Assembly (NCBI GenBank): GCA_950022295.1
Contig: OX465600.1
Span: 24,403,282 to 24,467,281, forward strand
Source: Bromus sterilis
Taxonomy: Eukaryota; Streptophyta; Magnoliopsida; Poales; Poaceae
DNA: 64,000 bases
Direction of reading: 5' to 3'
The stretch's first letter is position 1. Each line of letters starts with the position of its first letter. Positions 1 to 11,118 of this stretch are shown piece by piece. A program made the translations under genes and the position numbers. The notes beneath the pieces were generated by a model that was given only the letters and a program-made list of their open reading frames with translations, was not told the origin of the DNA and searched no databases.

Positions 1-215
1 AAATAAGACACATAACAGTATCAGCAAAGCTCAAGGAAGTCCCAAGCTCAGGTTTTTCAACCATTTAGACCAGACGTTAGTTTATTGTACAAAGAAAATT
101 AAGACACATATTTTCTCGTGAGTTATCAGCAACATTGTAAAAAAACAGGATTTCTCAAAGATTTTAACCTATCAGTTTTTTTGACATGAAAGTGGTTTTA
201 TTCATAAAATAGCAG

Positions 216-312
216 TACTCCCTCCGATTCGTATTAATTGACGCACACTTAGTATTACTTTGTATTAAAGATATACTAAATCTGCATCAATTAATTTGGA
301 TCGGAGGGAGTA
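216..312. mobile_element. Stowaway MITE (Tc1/mariner type)
   Basis: A 93 bp element (218-310) has terminal inverted repeats that begin CTCCCTCCGATTC and end in the complement, GGATCGGAGGGAG. It is flanked on both sides by TA, the target duplication typical of Stowaway elements. The interior is AT-rich and non-coding. Confidence 0.9.
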
Positions 313-2330
313 TCGTTTACAATAAGAGATGAGCTAGTAGCATCCTCGTTCCACACATCCACACAATATAGTAGATACCAGATACGAGATCATGTCAGAT
401 GATGTGTTCCACACCTACACATGATGTAGTAGAGACCAGGTACAGATCTAGTGGTACGGTAATTACATTAAGAAAAAATGAACTAGGATCATTAGATAAA
501 AATAATTTGATGGTTCATTTTTATTTACTTGCAACATAGTCCTATACACGTATACAAAGTAAATGCCAAAGTTACTCCTTACAATCTGTACCAAAGTGTA
601 AAATATTATGTACCATGAAAGGGGCACATAGGAGTATAAGAATATGTACACAAGATTAAAAACACAGTAAACATTTTCTACGCGTTAAAGATATTTCCCT
701 CTCATTTGCGCAACGGAAAAAATAGCGCGCCACGAAATATAGTGAAGCCCTTCTCCAAATGCTACACAAGTTATAGTGTGCTATATTTCAAAATAGCGTT
801 AGCCAAAAAGGACAAATATATCCAGTATAAAGTATTTCAGCAACTGGAATAGCTGTCCATCTTATGTTGGACACTTTCCAATGTTGGCATATTTTGCCGA
901 GAACAAATTAATGCAAGGGACCATTGCAAATTTACGCCATAGCCAACGTCCCAGTCCTCGGCTGTGCTGCTTGTGGCCTCTCATGCTGGCTTGGTCGGAG
1001 GCTCGTCTGCCCCCCTCGAGCCTTGCCCTTTGATTCCATTATGTGATGTTCGGCATCAGCTACAACTTCAAGGTAAGGCCTCTTCTTCCCCTCTCTACCG
1101 TGATCTGAAACATAGCCTTCGAGCTATGGTAGATGTGTGCTGGGTATCAAGCCCAAGTTGACGTTTGTGCCTTCGTGGTGATTTGGTTCAAAGGTGTTGT
1201 CGTGTTGTGATTCTGGCCATCGAGCCCGGGTCAGTTTTGTAATGATGGACTAGGATCAGAGCTACTTGTTGGCTTTCTATTGTGCTGGGAATGTGGTCTT
1301 TTATACATGTTGAAATGATAGGGTTTAGGTTTCGTGTGCATGGCAATGGTTAATTATAGCCTTATAGGTTGCTTGGTTATGTCCTTGATTAATTCGATAT
1401 AATAACTATATTTGTTGTGGTTAGGCCATAGTTGAAATATCACTCGTGCACTACCTACGTGATAAATATTATGCTATAGTTTTTTATCCTGTAGTTTTCC
1501 TTTGATGAAATAGTATGATGCATACAAGTGCTTACTCGAGTGCTTTGAATGGCCTAAGGATCTCCCAGGAGGTCTTGTCATGGCATACAAACAGTAATAT
1601 TTGTTCTTACTGTAACAATACGTATTGTAAATTGCTGCAAAATTAGTGAAATGTCAAATTGTATAACCACCAAGAGGGTACTCAGGCAGGACACTGGAAT
1701 CCTATAGTCAAATATCTATATTTTCTAGTTGCCCTGATTAATGGTGGTGATGTTTTTTGGCGATTTGGTAGTGTGGTGATGTCATGCTCAAGCCCTGGTT
1801 TAGTTTGAGTGTTAATGAAATGGTAGGGTTTAGGCTTCCTGTGTGCGCCATGGTTATGCCCTGATTAATTTGGTACCAGAACTATAATGGTGGTGGTCAG
1901 GCTCTAGGAACTAGCCTTTGAGATACGGCCATTGTGCACGCCGGCTATCGAGCTATGGTTAAGTCTGTGATAGTGGTCTAATGATTAACTGATTTTTGTG
2001 ATGATAGTGTTCAAACTATTGTTTTCCCTACTGCTTACTATTTTCTGACTAGGATGACATGCTGACAAATCTAGGTTGCTTGCTCGATGATGCCTAGTTG
2101 TATTTGGGTTGCTGGAGTCAATATTATGCTCATGTTCATCTTAGAGACTTTGACCATGCTATTGAGATTCTGAATTGATAGGATGTATAGGGTTTTATAT
2201 TCCCTTTGGCATAATACTTTGTATCTATCTGTAGTCATATTATTGATGACAGATTTAGTATGTGTGGTCTTGATCTAGCTTATGTCACTAAGCTTTGAAC
2301 TGTCTTGATGCTAAGCAGCAACACACGCAC
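313..2330. other. Intergenic, no gene recognised
   Basis: About 2 kb without a convincing coding region. A GC-richer patch at 960-1160 is open for 65 codons but resembles nothing known to me. Two related passages lie about 500 bp apart (around 1315-1430 and 1820-1900; both contain AGGGTTTAGG followed by a CCTTGATTAATT-like stretch), which suggests an old local duplication. The rest has the T-rich texture of an intron or decayed retroelement. Confidence 0.5.
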
Positions 2331-2333
2331 TTA

Positions 2334-2622
2334 GGGCTCATTTGGTGCTAGGGGAGGGATAACCCAGGGTAGTAAATCCCGATAGGGAAGTTTCAACGGC
2401 AAGTGGGATGAGATCGGTGGCCAGCGTACTGAGATTTTGAAAGAGGCAGCTAGCATCGCGGGGAAGATGACGGGAACATTTTCCACGAGTGTACTGGTGT
2501 GGAGATTTCTACCCGTGGTGGAAAGAAGGCGCCGCTCGGGCTGTCCCCCCGAATTTCAGGTGGTTGCTAGTTCCTGGCTACAAATTCCACGTGGATTTTC
2601 AGCCCTGCAACCAAACGAAGCC
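2334..2622. mobile_element. Tourist-like MITE (PIF/Harbinger type)
   Basis: The 289 bp element begins GGGCTCATTTGGT and ends ACCAAACGAAGCC, an imperfect terminal inverted repeat. The direct duplication TTA lies on both sides (2331-2333 and 2623-2625), the signature of PIF/Harbinger MITEs. The short ORF at 2437-2655 lies mostly inside it and is treated as chance. Confidence 0.75.
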
Positions 2623-2689
2623 TTAATGGAAAGGGAAGTTGCGGATTTAGGTTGATGTGATGTCGCGTAGAGTGTCAAGTAGAGTACAA

Positions 2690-3120
2690 CAGCCGAGCGC
2701 CCTCCGCCACCATGGTCCGTGCCGCGCCGCCCCGCCTCCTTGGTCTGCATGACCCCAACGCGCCGCCCCACCTTCACCGTGGGCTCGCAGTGGGCTGGCC
2801 GTGGACGAGACGCTCCACCGTGGTCTAGCCATGGATATGGCCTAGCCGTGGTCTGGCCGTGGACTTGTCGTGTCCTCGCCATGGTCTGTCTGTGGCCTCT
2901 CTGTGCTCTCGTGCACTTCCGCCGGGACCGACCGCGCCATCGCCTGGCCTCACCGTGATTTGATCGTGCCCTCGTGTGCTGCCGTCGGGACCGTGCCATC
3001 GCGTGGCCTCGCCGTGGTCTGGTCGTGCCCTCGTGTGCTCCCACACGGACCGTGCCATTGCGTAGCCTCGTTGTGGTCTAGCTGTGCCCTCACCATGGCC
3101 GCATCTTATTTTTATTTTTG
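2690..3120. repeat. Degenerate GC-rich minisatellite
   Basis: Roughly 430 bp are built from variants of a short phrase such as GCCGTGGTCTGGCCGTGG and GTGCCCTCGTGTGCT. A clearer unit of about 65 bp occurs near 2960-3025 and 3025-3090. Open frames on both strands are by-products of the GC-rich repeat; their arginine-, histidine- and tryptophan-rich translations do not look like protein domains. Confidence 0.6.
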
Positions 3121-3229
3121 TTGCTAGTTTTGCGTCGGTAAAGCTTTATCACCAAGAACTCGCAGGCGATGACACATGGCGCTGTCTATGTGTCGCAGAC
3201 GGCGCCAGGCGGAGCTACCGTCAATTTTT

Positions 3230-3282
3230 TGCCGATGTGTATTTGATGCCGACGGCCATGCAAAAGCCGTCGGCATAGATAC
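3230..3282. repeat. Inverted-repeat end with GCCGTCGGCAT motif
   Basis: ATGCCGACGGCC and its near complement GCCGTCGGCAT sit 7 bp apart, forming a short hairpin. This motif is frequent at the ends and subterminal regions of grass DNA transposons. No partner end was found in the window, so it is probably a remnant. Confidence 0.4.
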
Positions 3283-3559
3283 CTTACACACACGTCTACC
3301 ACAACTCATTTAGCATCAAATTATTTTATTTTTAAAAAATTATCAAAACATATTCATATGTGATTTAGTTTTGAAGATCTCATCGTAAGAAACCTAATTT
3401 TAAAAATGAATTTTTGTTTTGATACTCGATTCAAAAATTGATTAGTGCCGGGTCCTGTTGATGATTGTTGAAGCTTAACGTCGAGCAAGCTCTAGGGAGC
3501 TAATGGTTGGGGGATTATCCACGGAGGACCTGCGTTCTTTGAACGGCTTCAAAAAGGCC

Positions 3560-3723
3560 AAGATACATATACAGGTTTAATTAAAAGTAGGTTTTGGTTG
3601 TTTTGCGTTGCCCGTGTATGTACATACATACATATACAGGTTAGCTACCGCGAGAAATAATGATGGAAATATAATCCAAAGTTGGAATCGGTTCAGGTGT
3701 AGACATATATGTATGTATGAAGT
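3560..3723. repeat. Stray copy of the F-box gene upstream region
   Basis: This stretch matches 43790-43950, the region just before the F-box gene start. Shared landmarks in the same order are TTAATTAAAAGTAGG / TCAATTAAAAGTAGG, TTTTGCGTTGCC, ACATACATACATATA, CCAAAGTTGGAATC, GTTCAGGTGTA and TGAAGTA. The likeness stops at about 3723, where Ty3/gypsy-derived sequence begins instead of an F-box coding region. It is read as a promoter fragment of a lost paralogue, about 40 kb from the surviving copy. Confidence 0.65.
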
Positions 3724-4345
3724 ATGGAGAGCGTCAAAGTTAATATAGAGAATAATATAATGAGTGGGTTAGATAATAAGATGATTTTAGATAATAGCAC
3801 TTCCATTTTACTTGAAGGTAGTGACCTCAACTTTAACAATTGTAATCTTTCTGAACTTATCAAATTCCTTCAAAGGTTGTACAAAGATCCCCACACTAAT
3901 AAAGTTAACATGGCATTCACCAAGCATATTACCAATGCTTTCATTAAGACTATGGAAGAAATACTGGGAAAATAGAAGATTGTTGGGATCCTACTATTAT
4001 GATTAGAACTAATAATTTTGTGTGTCATGCCTTATGTGATCTTGGAACTAGTGCCTCCCTTATGCAAAGAGATTATATGACATGCTTGATTTGAAATCTA
4101 TTGATTTTTTCTCTTTGGGTGTTCGCCTTGTTGATTCCTCTATAAAAAAAACTATTGGAAAAATAGTTGGTATACGTATTGTTGTCAATGATAATTATGT
4201 TCCCGTTGATTTTCTTGTTATGGACATTGAATGTGATTAATCTTGTCCAATTATCTTGGAAAGAACTTTTCTTCGCACCGTTGGTGCTATCATTGACATA
4301 AAATGGTGATTATAAGATTTCAATTTCCTTTCAAAAAGGGCATGG
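3724..4345 (+). pseudogene. Ty3/gypsy gag-protease remnant
   Basis: An 83-codon open stretch at 3724-3975 is followed, in other frames and with stops, by sequence that reads like a plant Ty3/gypsy aspartic protease. DLGTS stands near 4038 where DLGAS is usual, then an RLVDSS-like segment, NNYVPVDFLVMDIE near 4190-4230, a CPIILER-like segment where ILGRPF is expected, and a GMEYSP-like end. Frameshifts and stop codons interrupt it repeatedly, and no reverse transcriptase or integrase follows. It is a dead fragment of retrotransposon polyprotein and lies directly against the stray F-box upstream copy. Confidence 0.6.
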
Positions 4346-5270
4346 AATATTCCCCAATAAAGAAAGACATTAAAGAAAGTGCTTATTAAGAGACAACCCA
4401 AATGTTTTTAATTTAATTTTCATTTTTGTTTTGGTTGTGTCTTAGGGTTTATTACTAATGTAGAAAATCCATTGTATCTTTATTTTTAAGTTTTGTGTCA
4501 AGTGTTAGCTCCTAATGTTGGGGAAAGTAAAAGTTATGGCTTGCTGTCTAGAAAACAGATTTGTACGCTTTAGTGGGGAAATTCTTAACAATCTCCAGAT
4601 CATCTATTTGACCTGCATCTTTTACAAAGTAAAAATTATATTTTTTCCTATCTTTCATTACTTTTCAATTTTTTTGGTTTGAGCTACAAAAGTGCCTCTA
4701 GGAATTCGATTTCTATAGACTGTCCTATTTTCTTAGATTTTGCCCCGTAATTGCATTTTCTTCTTGTGTGACCTTTGCTCTTGGTTCTTTGGGGAAAGAA
4801 CCTAAAACAAAGTTGGGAACAATAGCTAATGTTTAATTTGAGTGCTTGAATGTGTATCTAAAGACCTTATGTGAAATTTTATTTACTTTGGTACTAACCG
4901 CTCTAATCAAGTTTATGAGAAGTTTCGCGTGAAGAAAGTTTTCATGTTTACTTTGGTTGGAGCATCTTGATCTTTAATCGTTAGTTTTGTTTTGTTTTGT
5001 TTGCTGATCATAACTAGTTGGACCCTAGCATTCTTGTTGTGAGAGAGATGCATGCTCCAGTCTTGCATAGAATACTCAGTTTCTTGTTGCTGCTTTATCT
5101 GTTTAGCTCTTGGTTTTCCTTTTTTATGTTGCTGAGAGCTATTAGTTTTCCTTTGTGGAAGATTTAAGACTCTCTTGTGCTTAGCTTTTATCTCTTGAGA
5201 GAGTTTCGATGTGTTGCATTGGTTGTTGTATCTTGCTTTGAGTAGCAAATCTGGATTGCTAAGTTAAGCT
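4346..5270. other. Non-coding, probably retroelement-derived
   Basis: About 900 bp of T-rich sequence after the protease remnant, with no LTR boundary or gene visible. It includes AAGAGACAACCCAAATG near 4388, a phrase seen after gag-protease remnants in cereal retroelements. The 111-codon antisense frame at 4913-5248 is low-complexity and not supported as a gene. Confidence 0.4.
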
Positions 5271-5275
5271 TAGTA

Positions 5276-5511
5276 CTCCCTCCGTTTCTTTTTACTTCGC
5301 ATATAAGGTTTGGTCAAAGTCAATCTTCGTAAAGTTTGATCAAGTTTATATTAAAAAGTATCAACATTTACAATATCAAAGTTATATAATATGAAATTTT
5401 ATTTCATGATTAATCTAATGATAATTGTTTCATATTGTGAATGTTGATATATTTTTTTATATAGTTGATCAAACTTTATAAAGATTGACTTTGACCAAAC
5501 CTTATATGCGA
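5276..5511. mobile_element. Stowaway-type MITE, right end worn
   Basis: The left end CTCCCTCCGTTTC is preceded by TA. TTGGTCAAAGTCAATC near the left is mirrored by GATTGACTTTGACCAAACC near the right, and CGCATATAAGG by CCTTATATGCG. The final bases that should read GAAACGGAGGGAG are replaced by unrelated sequence. It is the same family as the intact element at 43121-43376. Confidence 0.8.
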
Positions 5512-6165
5512 TCAAGATCAAACCAATTATTGATAGGTGTCGTATTTTATTTCAACATGCCCTGTTTTCGAAAAAAATAAAAACATAGATGAAACCTCGT
5601 GTTTCCTAAGTGTATATCATTTAGACCTCTTGGATGTTACGTATGTGCCACAACTTGAAGATGCTCCTAATCTTAAATCGTCAGATCTGACCATGACTTG
5701 TCACCAGATTCACTCACCCTCAAATAAACTGGTCAAAATAATCTTTGATAAGCTCGAGGCGTTGACACCCTTTATTTAATTTGTCCCATGCATGGGTCGA
5801 AAAGGAAGAGATTCAACAGTACGTACATAGAGAAATCTGAGATCCATCCATCCCAAAGTATATATGTAAAGAATGAAGCAATTACTCCTCTTCTGGTCAA
5901 CTTTAGTAGTAACATGGATGGGTGGCTGCAAAGTTGCAACTTGGATTCAAGTAGGCACATAGTATATATTCAACTCTGAGTGAATCCAGTTTACATGAAT
6001 TTTGAAATCGTTAATGTAATCTAGCTAGCATCTTCTAGATTTACGATAACTAATCTAGCATACATTTCACACAGAAATAAACTACCATGAGACACCTACA
6101 AGAGCCAGATAAACCGCAATTTCAAAATAAATCATATCACCCAAAACTAAGCATAGCATGATGCC
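5512..6165. other. Upstream region of the first cysteine-rich gene
   Basis: No coding region. The passage 5628-5730 (GCCACAACTTGAAGATGCTCC ... CAGATCTGACC) recurs in diverged form near 7675-7760, 9290-9350 and 9440-9520. It is therefore part of a module repeated along the cluster of cysteine-rich genes rather than unique promoter DNA. Confidence 0.5.
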
Positions 6166-6170
6166 TGGTG

Positions 6171-6180
6171 GCTATAAATA
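6171..6180 (+). promoter_or_regulatory. TATA box of the first cysteine-rich gene
   Basis: GCTATAAATA lies about 105 bp before the ATG at 6286 and is preceded by CCTGGTG. The same box in related context stands before the paralogue (16671-16680) and at a gene-less site (8867-8876). It is a textbook plant TATA element; the transcription start would be about 30 bp downstream. Confidence 0.75.
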
Positions 6181-6285
6181 GAGAGTGGTGCTCTGTCCTA
6201 TAGGTCGTCTCTGTCTTGTCTTGCTCAATAGCTACTCCCATAGAGTCAGATACTCGTAAGAACTGCCTAGCTAGCTAGCTTAGCA

Positions 6286-6732
6286 ATGGCGCCTAAATCA
6301 TCAGCAAGCAGCAGCGGAGCAGCTGTGTTGTTGGCCGTGCTGGCGGTGGTCGTCGTGCTGCTGCTGGGAATGGGACGCCCGGCAACGGCAGCCACGGCAT
6401 GCAAGGACTGCGCGGCACAGTGCAACTTGACGTGCAGCGCCGCCAACTTCGCCGGGGCGGGCCCGTGCGGCGCCGACTGCAGCCCGTCGCCGTCGTGCCC
6501 GAGCTGCCTGGCGGCGATGCAAAGGAAGTGCTTTCCGTATTGCGAGAGGACGTGCCAAGCCCAAGCACCCGTTGGATACGACTGCGCAAGCGACTGCAAC
6601 AAGATGAGGCTGTGCGGCGAGCAATGCAGCATGGTCTGCCGCGAGTCCGCGACGTGCACGGCATGCAAGGCCGACTACTCCCGTGGCTGCACGTCCTGCT
6701 GCACCTCCTACTGCAAGTGCCACTGCGTCTAG
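6286..6732 (+). CDS. Secreted cysteine-rich protein, copy 1
   Basis: A single-exon gene for 148 residues. The first ~36 residues form a signal peptide: a Ser/Lys-rich start, a long Ala/Val/Leu core and an Ala-x-Ala-like end. The mature part of ~112 residues holds 24 cysteines, mostly spaced CxxC or CxxxC, beginning CKDCAAQC and ending CCTSYCKCHCV. The even cysteine count and secretion signal suggest a small disulfide-rich extracellular or vacuolar protein. I do not recognise the family; it is not a canonical thionin, defensin, Bowman-Birk inhibitor or GASA protein by spacing. It has a clear paralogue at 16754. The start is supported by the TATA box 105 bp upstream and by the paralogue's equivalent start. 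Defence or reproductive-tissue function is only a guess. Confidence 0.85.
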   Translation: MAPKSSASSSGAAVLLAVLAVVVVLLLGMGRPATAATACKDCAAQCNLTCSAANFAGAGPCGADCSPSPSCPSCLAAMQRKCFPYCERTCQAQAPVGYDCASDCNKMRLCGEQCSMVCRESATCTACKADYSRGCTSCCTSYCKCHCV

Positions 6733-8860
6733 CTACGACTGATCTCGCCACTCTACTTCGTTGGCGCATCATTAAGGATTCTTCTGCTACATATTCGACG
6801 CCTCCTTTTCTAGTTTTCCGCTAGTATCCTTTCCGGTCAGTGTAATTTTCCACATCAAATAATCATAGGAGTGCATACATATTTATGTGCCTCCTTTTCT
6901 ACTTTCCCGCTAGCATCGATTTGTTTTTTATCCGTGTTATCAGTTTCTTATTTGGATAATAGTTGGATTACTAGAAGAAAACTAATATTGTGTTCTACTT
7001 GCTTACATATTCGGAGTAAATTTGCATTTTCTTGCTTCGATATGGAATCGACAAAGCATATATATGTCATACTACTCCAAGTTGTGGAGTGATGAACTAG
7101 AGGGTGGACAGGGTGGGCCATGGCTCACCCCGAGATTTACCAAATACCTTTATATCATAACAAAAACAATTGAAAAAATAAATTAAAATTAAATTTATGA
7201 ACAGTTCTATTACTGGCCCACCCGGACACTTCGGCTGGCTCAGCTACTTGGTATCTCATGACCAAATGTTAGTTTTACATACCTTTTTGATCCACATCTT
7301 CACGAACAAGATCACGACGAGAAGGTTGTGGCTTGACCAAAATCAAACCAGGCCGCATATATGTACCAACCAAGATCGAAGATTGTGTTTCCTATGTTAT
7401 AAGGCAAATCAAAAGAGAGAGAAAAAGTTGTTCTACACCATATAGTTGGAAACGAAAAGATGCAAAAGACACTTGTAACATTGTAAGAGAAACTGAAAAA
7501 CCCTGCGCATATGAGCTGACCTTGGGCAAGCGAAATGCATGGCTCGCAAAGGGTGAGATATTTTTTTTGCGCATGGAAACTGCTTACAACTGATTTTGGT
7601 TACATGCCAGGCTGCCGGTATAGTGTATGTGTACCATCATTGAGAAAGATACTTTAACAATCTATCCACCCGCTCTGGATGTTAAGTGCCACAACTCAAA
7701 AAATGCTCCTCATATAAGATCTTCACATCGGACTTTGATTGATAGCTAGATTCAGGGACCGCCAAACGCCCTCTTCAAAACTTTGTTAACCTCAAGGTCT
7801 TGTCATGCGCAAAAACAATATCTGGGGGTCTTCTGGCTAGCACAATAGGTGGTGTGCTAGAGAGCCCGAGTTTGAATCTCACCTCCTCCTATATATGAGT
7901 AGTGTCTAGTTCTTCCTAGACACTCTTTCATCAAGGTGTTGTCACTCTTTAACTTGTCTCCATAGGACAACCGGCTGTGGGTATAATAGTATATCGAACA
8001 CGACTAGTAAAGATCGATGCATGCATGATGAAAACTTAGGGCATCTCTTCATTTTTTTTTGTTTTATTATTTATATCTCTTTGTTCATGTACGTAGGAGG
8101 ACTATAGTTCTCAGTAAATTCGTTTTACAGGAGATTGAAATCCTCCGATTCGTAGTTTCTTAGTAAGTTACAATTGAAGCTTAAAATGCATTCGAAAGCT
8201 AAAGTTAATATATCATATTATAGATCTATTTTTTTCAAATATGTGATCAACTTTTTTATAGTACATGATTAAACATCATTTAAATACATGACAAGCATAT
8301 TTTCGTGAATACATGGAGAATCTTATCTAAATACATGACAAGCATTTTTTTACAAAAATAAGATGGATATTTGAAAACTATGCGAAAATATTTCTCAAAC
8401 ACTACTGATTTATTTTGCAAAAAATATGTGGAACATTTTTTAAATGCACTACAAACCTTTTTTTAAACATGTTGAACCTTTTTTCCAAACCACGAGAAAT
8501 AATGTTTTTTACACAATGAACACTATTTTATTTATTTGATGGACATTTCAAAACACAAGGTACGGAAAAATTAAGACATGATAAATACGTCTTAAACATT
8601 ATAAGAAAAATTAAGAAGATGATTTTTTTTTGCAAAACACTATGCTCATTTAAAAAAAGATGAACAAAAACAAGAACAAGTCAAAAAGGAGAAATATTGA
8701 AGGAAACTGTGAAAACAATATCACGTATTCAAAATTAAAATAAATAGTAAATAAAAAGGGAAATAAAATACCATTTTATTACTGGATAGCTCGTAACATG
8801 CATGGATGCATAACTCTCTTCTAAAACTGATGGATATTTAGTTAATTTGTATAAATTGCC
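6733..8860. other. Intergenic between cysteine-rich copy 1 and an orphan promoter
   Basis: No gene found. 7080-7260 resembles retroelement debris. The module seen at 5628 recurs near 7675-7765, followed at 7950-8035 by TTAACTTGTCTCCATAGG and GATCGATGCATGCATGATG, which reappear near 9575-9600 and 10300-10312. 8040-8740 is AT-rich, with repeated phrases such as AAATACATGACAAGCA. Confidence 0.5.
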
Positions 8861-8866
8861 CTGGTG

Positions 8867-8876
8867 GCTATAAATA
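8867..8876 (+). promoter_or_regulatory. Orphan copy of the cysteine-rich gene TATA box
   Basis: GCTATAAATA in the context CCCTGGTGGCTATAAATAGCAAGGATTGCTCTGTC (8859-8893) is nearly the same as at the first gene (CCTGGTG, box, then GCTCTGTC) and at the second (box, then AGCAACGATTGCTC). No signal peptide or cysteine-rich frame follows; AT-rich repeat sequence does. It is read as the promoter of a lost third family member. Confidence 0.6.
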
Positions 8877-9289
8877 GCAAGGATTGCTCTGTCATATGCG
8901 GAACACTTGAGATAGTCTAAAGTTATATGATAACCATTCTTGCAATATACGTCGGATTTTTTTTTCAAACATGACGAGTTTTTTTCTATAAACATGGTGA
9001 ACAATTTTGAATAATATGTTAAAATTATGATAATATGTGACAAGATTAATATTTCTTAAACACAATGAACTGAAAAGATGAATAATACCCATATGTTATT
9101 TTTTCAAATATTGTTCAAATTTGTGACAATATGTTATTTTCAAAATAATTCGACAAGTGTGTGTATGTGGGGATGGGGGGAGGGGTAGTGGAGGGGGTAA
9201 TATTCACGATGATATATTGCATTTGAGTACCTATATGTTATTTTTGCTCTAGGTCTGCAACTGAGTTGAGGGCTTAATTTATCTGGTTT

Positions 9290-9640
9290 GGATGGGAAGT
9301 GCCACAACTTGAAAATCCTCCTGATCTTCTTCTTCAGATCTGACTGTGACTGGAAGCGTATGTGTATTGTTTAGTTACAAAAAATCATTTTCATTCTACG
9401 TCTATCATCGAGGGAGACTTTTTCAATCTAACCACCGGGTCTACATATTAAGTGTCACCACTCTAAGATGCTTCTGACCTTAAATATTCACATCTGACCT
9501 GGACTAGTAGCTTGGTTCACTAAGCCCCAAGCGTCCTCGTCAAACTTCATTTAAGCTCAAGGCATTTGACACTCCGTAACTAATTTGTCTCCATTGGCCA
9601 ACGAGGAGGGGAGTTGATAGTACTATGCGTCCTGTTTAGG
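9290..9640. repeat. Repeated upstream module of the cysteine-rich cluster
   Basis: Two diverged copies lie here (9290-9350 and 9440-9600). Both have a TGGAT or CTACAT then AAGTG-CAC-ACT pattern followed by a CAGATCTGAC or CACATCTGACC phrase. The second continues into CTCAAGGCATTTGACAC and TAATTTGTCTCCATTGG, parallel to 7790-7960. They mark past tandem duplication of the upstream region. Confidence 0.5.
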
Positions 9641-9920
9641 GCACTCACAATGCTAGTATCTTAGCACGAAATCATAGATATTTTGCTTATGTGGCATAGT
9701 ATTTAACGAAGAAAGAGAGGAAGGTTGTATCTTAGCTAAGATACAACCCTTGCACGCGGCCATATGCAAAATGTATGGTTAAACCAATCACATTTATGCA
9801 TGAAGCTAAAATCATTAAATAAGATACACCTTCAAGAAACAATGCATTGTGAGGGTTGTATCTTTAATTTTTATTGCTTCTATGATATTGTGCTAAGAAA
9901 CAATGCATTGGGGGAGCCCT
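9640..9920. mobile_element. Tourist-like MITE
   Basis: About 280 bp with imperfect inverted ends (GGGCACTCACAATGC at left; GCATTGGGGGAGCCC at right). The internal palindrome ATCTTAGCTAAGAT lies near 9731. It is the same family as the outer element of the 21.0-22.2 kb MITE nest (GGGCACTCCCAGTGC ... GCATTGGGAGTGCCC). Target duplications cannot be fixed because other MITE sequence abuts it. Confidence 0.65.
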
Positions 9921-10280
9921 TAGATACTCTAACTTAGTTAGAGGTTAGAGTTAGTTTTCTAACCTGGACTAACCTCAAACTAACTCTAATAAAAGAGGTG
10001 TTTGGATGGCTAAGTTAGATTGTCAATAAATGTACTTTTTTTCAATCATTTGACTTCTTTCATCATTAATTTGGTTGGTGGAGGTAGAGGGAAAAGTAAT
10101 TTTTTCTAGGCCCTACCTAACTCTAACCCACATAAGCACCTCTTAGGTGGGTTAGTTTTTTTGGATGGGTTAGATGCATCTAACCAACTCTAACCCTCTT
10201 GTTTAGATGTTTTGGGGTTAGTTTGATCCAATATAACCAACTCTAACTCTAACCCATGGATCCAAACAGGGTCTATATAG
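9921..10280. repeat. MITE-like element rich in TAACTCTAAC
   Basis: The segment is full of GTTAGAGTTAG and its complement, and ends with CCATGGATCCAAACAGGG, complementary in style to the CCTGTTTAGG near 9632. It is probably a larger MITE into which the 9640-9920 element inserted. The ends are too worn to give an exact target duplication. Confidence 0.45.
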
Positions 10281-10502
10281 TACAGGGCGGTCAAAGATTG
10301 ATGCATGCATGTTCACACTTTGATGGGATCCATTCCAGCTTTTATTTTAGGATATTTGCGATGGGTAATACTCATAAGTTAGTATCATACATATGATTAC
10401 TATTGTATGTTACCATCTTCATAATGCATAGTACTCATTCCGTATTGAAATATAGAAAGTTGAAATACACTACAAATACCTATATTTTGGTAGTATCATA
10501 TG

Positions 10503-11118
10503 CTCCCTCCATTCCTTGATGTAAGGTGTATAGTTTTTTAAAATAACTTTCATAATATAGGGTGTGAGGGAGTCTGTTTCCAATAGTACCCCTCCACCAT
10601 ATGTTTTTTTTCTTTTAATTAGTTGCCAAAGCGTGAGCTGAAGAAAAGGAAATAAATGATCAGCTTTAATCACGCAGATTTATTGCCTTGTATTCACATG
10701 ACTTGGAGGGATGCATGCACTTGCGTTGGAATAAGAGATTTTTGGCCATGTTTTCATGCGAGAGAGAGAGAGAGAGAGAGAGCAACGCGGGAGAGAGATG
10801 CATGAGAATAGCTACGCGCGGGAGGATTCGCGGGAGAGAGAGGAATTGATTTGGGGAGAAACCAGGATCGGGGGAGAGTAGAGATAATTTGGGATTTGAT
10901 TGCCTGGCTATGGATGGAAACCGTGAGAAATTGGCAAGTTATTTTTTGAGGGAGATTAATTAGGCTCAATAACTGATTTGGAAAGAGGGGTTTTCTCACC
11001 TTCCTTTTTTCCTCACTAGGGGCATTTTAGTCCAACCACAGCCAAATATGCTCTTCAAACCCCTGCGTTAATATTCGTGCGAGAAAACTATACACCTTAC
11101 TTCAAGGAACAGAGGGAG
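10503..11118. mobile_element. Long Stowaway-like element
   Basis: CTCCCTCCATTCCTTGATG with GTAAGGTGTATAGTTTT at left pairs with AAAACTATACACCTTAC and TTCAAGGAACAGAGGGAG at right, giving inverted arms of about 37 bp around ~540 bp of other sequence. TA follows the right end; the left TA is imperfect. A GA microsatellite lies inside. Confidence 0.65.
10760..10782. repeat. (GA)n microsatellite
   Basis: About 11 perfect GA repeats, likely polymorphic and usable as a marker. Further GAGAGAGA runs follow within 60 bp. Confidence 0.95.

Noticed and set aside
2556..3058. 162- and 77-codon antisense frames
   Set aside because: They run through a degenerate minisatellite and a MITE; the repetitive Arg/His/Gly composition mirrors the DNA repeat.
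6267..6824. Other-frame ORFs over the first cysteine-rich gene
   Set aside because: They are shadows of the real gene: no signal peptide logic and Arg/Ala-rich composition typical of antisense or shifted frames of GC-rich code.
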